Source: Natrinema hispanicum (GTDB lineage: Archaea > Halobacteriota > Halobacteria > Halobacteriales > Natrialbaceae). From it: a stretch of 64,000 nucleotides of DNA. The notes beneath the pieces were generated by a model that was not told where the DNA came from, searched no databases, and worked only from the letters and a program-made list of their open reading frames with translations. A program made the translations under genes and the position numbers. The stretch is from positions 186,001 to 250,000 of the forward strand of contig NZ_FOIC01000003.1 of the NCBI RefSeq assembly GCF_900111485.1. The letters run 5' to 3'. Shown here in pieces: positions 61,541 to 64,000 of the stretch. Each line of letters opens with the position of its first letter. The first letter of the stretch is position 1.

Positions 61541-62767
61541 TCACCTCCTACTCTTCGCATCTCCAGTCGAGTCGCCAGGTACAGTATCCTCTCCGGTGTA
61601 CCGTTCCATAGCATCTTTGACACGCTGGTCAATGACGGTGAGCAAATCGCTGGCCGACTCGGCAGCGTTGGTCATCGCCTGCGTGCCATCATCGAAGAGA
61701 CGTTCGTAGATGCCACCCACTGCGCCACCGGCGAATCCGCCAACAAGTGTGCCAACCCCTGGGCCCATCAGTGCCGTCCCGACAAGTCCGCCAGTCGCCG
61801 CCAGCGTTCCTTTGCCAGTTTCGACGCCGACCTTCTCGGCGGTAGACTGGCCAGTGTTTTTGACCTCGGCGAACAGTTTCTGTTGGTTCTCAGCCAGCGC
61901 TTCGACCTTGGCAGCGATCTGACCTTTCCCCTGAACGTCGGTCATCTCCGGTGCAGGGTCGTTACCAAGCACGTCCTTGCCCTTCTGGACGAATGATTTG
62001 CCTGGGTATCGCTGCAGATGTACCTCGGTCTTGGCCATCCGCTGAATGCCGAACTCACCCCCTTCCATCACCCGCTGAGCTGTCTCTTCAGCTTCCCGCT
62101 CTAACTGTGGATCGGGATCGATCTCGAGACCGAGATCCTCCTGTGGCAACATCGAAATCGCTCCGCCGGTTTGCTGTCGAACGTGTGCTAACTCATGGGC
62201 TAAGACGTGCTGGCCTTCCGGCGAGTCGGGATCGTACTCACCTGAATTAAACGCGACGTGATTGCCGACCGTAAACGCCCGCGCGTTAATCTGCTCGCAG
62301 GCCTGCGCCGCCTTCGGCCCGATATGAATCCGGACGTCACCGAGCGAGTCGCCCATCCGATCTTCCATCGCGCGCTGAATGGACGGATCCAGCGACCGGC
62401 CGGGCGAGGAAATCACGTCCCGAACCGAGTCGGGAACCTGCGTCTCACCTGCTGGACTCGTATCTCGTGCCGCCGCCGTGGTTCGCTGGAGCGACATCGG
62501 AGCACTGCGTCCGGCGTTCCAGTGAGCACTGGGGTACGAACCGCTCGGTACCCGTTCGGTGGCCGATCCGGCCTGACCTTTCGCTCGCTGCAGCCGTTCG
62601 GCAGCACCGAATCCGCCGATCGATTTGGGCATCTCTGCATCGGTTGCTGTCGTGTCGTTCGGCCGTTGGATCGAGCTATCTGAGTCCAATGATTGTCGGA
62701 TCGAAAGCGGCGTCGACGACGTCGACTCGTCGGACGATCGCTGCGATCGCTGAGCATATCGTCCCAT
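61541..62767 (-). CDS. eCIS-core (DUF4157) protein, copy C, with glycine-zipper segment
   Basis: A 408-residue paralogue of copy A. The DUF4157 domain is at about 123-203 with HELAH at 191-195. After residue 250 it differs: a short coiled coil (VEALAENQQKLFAEV), then a Gly-rich hydrophobic region at 318-352 (LVGTALMGPGVGTLVGG) of glycine-zipper type that could insert into membranes, then the shared tail GDSTGDAKSRR. ATG 62767 matches the start of copy A; the ATG at 62782 is upstream of the conserved MGRYAQRSQ start. Confidence 0.9.
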   Translation of the reverse strand: MGRYAQRSQRSSDESTSSTPLSIRQSLDSDSSIQRPNDTTATDAEMPKSIGGFGAAERLQRAKGQAGSATERVPSGSYPSAHWNAGRSAPMSLQRTTAAARDTSPAGETQVPDSVRDVISSPGRSLDPSIQRAMEDRMGDSLGDVRIHIGPKAAQACEQINARAFTVGNHVAFNSGEYDPDSPEGQHVLAHELAHVRQQTGGAISMLPQEDLGLEIDPDPQLEREAEETAQRVMEGGEFGIQRMAKTEVHLQRYPGKSFVQKGKDVLGNDPAPEMTDVQGKGQIAAKVEALAENQQKLFAEVKNTGQSTAEKVGVETGKGTLAATGGLVGTALMGPGVGTLVGGFAGGAVGGIYERLFDDGTQAMTNAAESASDLLTVIDQRVKDAMERYTGEDTVPGDSTGDAKSRR

Positions 62768-62774
62768 CGCTGTG

Positions 62775-62812
62775 ATAGTCACTCATTTTATCCCCGAAGT
62801 ATTAGTATTTAC
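62775..62812 (-). promoter_or_regulatory. promoter of DUF4157 copy C
   Basis: The minus strand has TAAATACTAATACTT and TAAAATGAG at nearly the same spacing from the ATG as in copy A. The 103-bp gap to the divergent ATPase start also carries AAATTTTATC at 62828-62837, a TATA candidate for that gene. Confidence 0.6.
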
Positions 62813-62870
62813 TACTTCACCACGGCTAAATTTTATCAGCGGGTACTGTATTGGTCTACATATCGATCGA

Positions 62871-64000
62871 ATGGCCTACGAGACCACACGAGCGCATCTG
62901 TTGGACGAACTCGAGCGAATCGGAGCCCTCCTCGAGGCGTGCGTGGAAACCACGGACACGATTCCAACGGGAGAGACGTCGGCGACCGTGACCGAGGTCG
63001 AATCGGCAGACGAGCCTGTGGCTCTGTCATACGGACTGCCGGCCGAGACGGTTCATCATCTCACCGACCGCGCAGCGCAGATCGACGAGCGCTGTCAGCA
63101 GTCGTCCCCAGACGTTGCACTTCGGCTACAGCGGCTGGCCGATCGCTTCGGACTGTCTCGAGCGCACCTCGACGTGTTCATGCTGGCACTCGCACCCGAA
63201 CTCGACGCCGACTACCAGCGGTTCTTCCGTGACCTACACGGCAACGCGATAACGCACCCGACAGTCGGCCTGATCGGCGAGTTGTTCTCCCAAACCGAGA
63301 CGCAGCGGCTTGCTGCAACCGCCCTGGTGGGGCAGCAATCGCCGCTTCGCCAGCACGATCTGGTGGCGCTTTCAGCGCCAGTCGAACCGAGTCACTCGAG
63401 ACAGCATCAGCTCGTAACCGTCGATCCTCGACTCGTCTCGTATCTCGAGGGACACGTCGATCTCGATCCTGCGCTAGAAGAGGTCGCAACCCTCATACCG
63501 CCCGATCAATCCCTCGAGGAGCTTCGCCTCGAACCACACGTCCGCGACCGACTCACGTCGCTGGCAGCGACAGATGCGGCCGGCGGCCGCTACTACTTCC
63601 ACGGACCTGGTGGTAGCGAACGCAACGGCGCGATCGAGGCGCTGGCAGACGATCGACTGCTCCGTGCGTCACTGCCGGCGATCCTCGAGACGAACGAGGG
63701 CGGTGAGGGGGATGGGAACGTACTCGAGCGCCTCCATCGAGAGGCACTGCTCCAGGATTGTCCGGTCCACCTCACGAACGCCGACGCGCTCCGCGAGCGG
63801 GAGACCGCGCACACGCTCGAGACGATTTTCGACCGATTTGCCGACCTCGCGGCACCGCTGTTCGTGACTGGGACTGCGGCGTGGCGACCGACGGGAACAA
63901 CCGTCGATATTGACGCCATCCTCGAGTTCCCACGGCCCTCGATCGACCTGCGTCTAGCGTTTTGGGAGGACCACGCCAACGCCTTGCCCGACGACGTCGA
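62871..64000 (+). CDS. eCIS AAA+ ATPase, 5' part (runs off window)
   Basis: An open frame of 376 codons reaching the window end. The segment SPDVALRLQRLADRFGLSRA and FMLALAPELDADYQRFFRDL is the N-terminal winged-helix-like domain of ATPases encoded in eCIS (Afp/PVC-like) loci. A first AAA module follows, with a P-loop position reading FHGPGGSERNGAIE near residue 242, which lacks the Lys-Ser/Thr of Walker A and looks inactive. A second, active AAA module would be expected beyond 64000. The ATG has CATATCGATCGA before it and a TATA candidate at 62828. Confidence 0.85.
   Translation, partial: MAYETTRAHLLDELERIGALLEACVETTDTIPTGETSATVTEVESADEPVALSYGLPAETVHHLTDRAAQIDERCQQSSPDVALRLQRLADRFGLSRAHLDVFMLALAPELDADYQRFFRDLHGNAITHPTVGLIGELFSQTETQRLAATALVGQQSPLRQHDLVALSAPVEPSHSRQHQLVTVDPRLVSYLEGHVDLDPALEEVATLIPPDQSLEELRLEPHVRDRLTSLAATDAAGGRYYFHGPGGSERNGAIEALADDRLLRASLPAILETNEGGEGDGNVLERLHREALLQDCPVHLTNADALRERETAHTLETIFDRFADLAAPLFVTGTAAWRPTGTTVDIDAILEFPRPSIDLRLAFWEDHANALPDDV

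Overview
The window is high-GC DNA from a halophilic archaeon (class Halobacteria). The evidence is strongly acidic proteins, TATA boxes about 25-30 bp upstream of many leaderless start codons, a bacteriorhodopsin/halorhodopsin pair, ABCE1/RLI, deoxyhypusine synthase, archaeal Sec61-beta and F420-dependent NADP reductase. The very frequent CTCGAG words would fit the Natrialbales, but that is only an impression. No tRNA, rRNA or CRISPR array was seen.

Layout. (1) 1-2.1 kb: a PIN-ATPase-KH protein. (2) 2.2-6.8 kb: a light-energy cassette on the minus strand with Brp/Blh beta-carotene cleavage enzyme, lycopene cyclase, a chloride-pump-type halorhodopsin (T-S-A motif) and a proton-pump-type bacteriorhodopsin (D-T-D motif), plus a divergent uncharacterised membrane protein. 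(3) 7-8.7 kb: NAD synthase, a membrane protein and a winged-helix regulator. (4) 9,055-10,717: a complete IS4/Tn5-like insertion sequence with 17-bp inverted repeats and a perfect 10-bp target duplication. (5) 10.7-17.8 kb: a cell-surface cluster with a DUF5305 protein, an elaborated S26B signal peptidase, a CARDB-repeat protein, a DUF1102-type exported protein, two related exported proteins (one with a bactofilin-like repeat tail, one with five identical 27-bp repeats) and a membrane HTH protein. It resembles a SipW/TasA-like secreted fibre locus. (6) 17.9-34.7 kb: mostly housekeeping genes (EMC6-like, ABCE1, esterase, archaemetzincin, Mop domain, HAD, Rieske, acyl-CoA synthetase, UspA, GNAT, PPOX, several transporters, AIM24, LEA-2).

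(7) 34.7-58 kb: two head-to-head sensor kinases, Mqo-like oxidoreductase, K+ channel, Na+/H+ antiporter, methyltransferase, a tandem SRPBCC protein, several small genes (DUF1059, a 58-aa membrane protein, Sec61-beta), deoxyhypusine synthase, NIF3, a fused cytochrome oxidase subunit I-III, GDPD, F420-dependent NADP reductase, thioredoxin and PdxT.

(8) 58-64 kb: the most interesting region. It is the edge of an extracellular contractile injection system (eCIS) locus. Two tandem modules, each an eCIS-core (DUF4157) protein with an HELAH motif plus an unknown partner protein, sit divergently from an eCIS-type AAA+ ATPase that runs off the window. Between them lie decayed pieces of a third module and a frameshifted copy of the ATPase start, so the modules arose by segmental duplication. 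The two DUF4157 proteins share their first ~250 residues and a C-terminal tail but differ in between, as expected of swapped effector domains.
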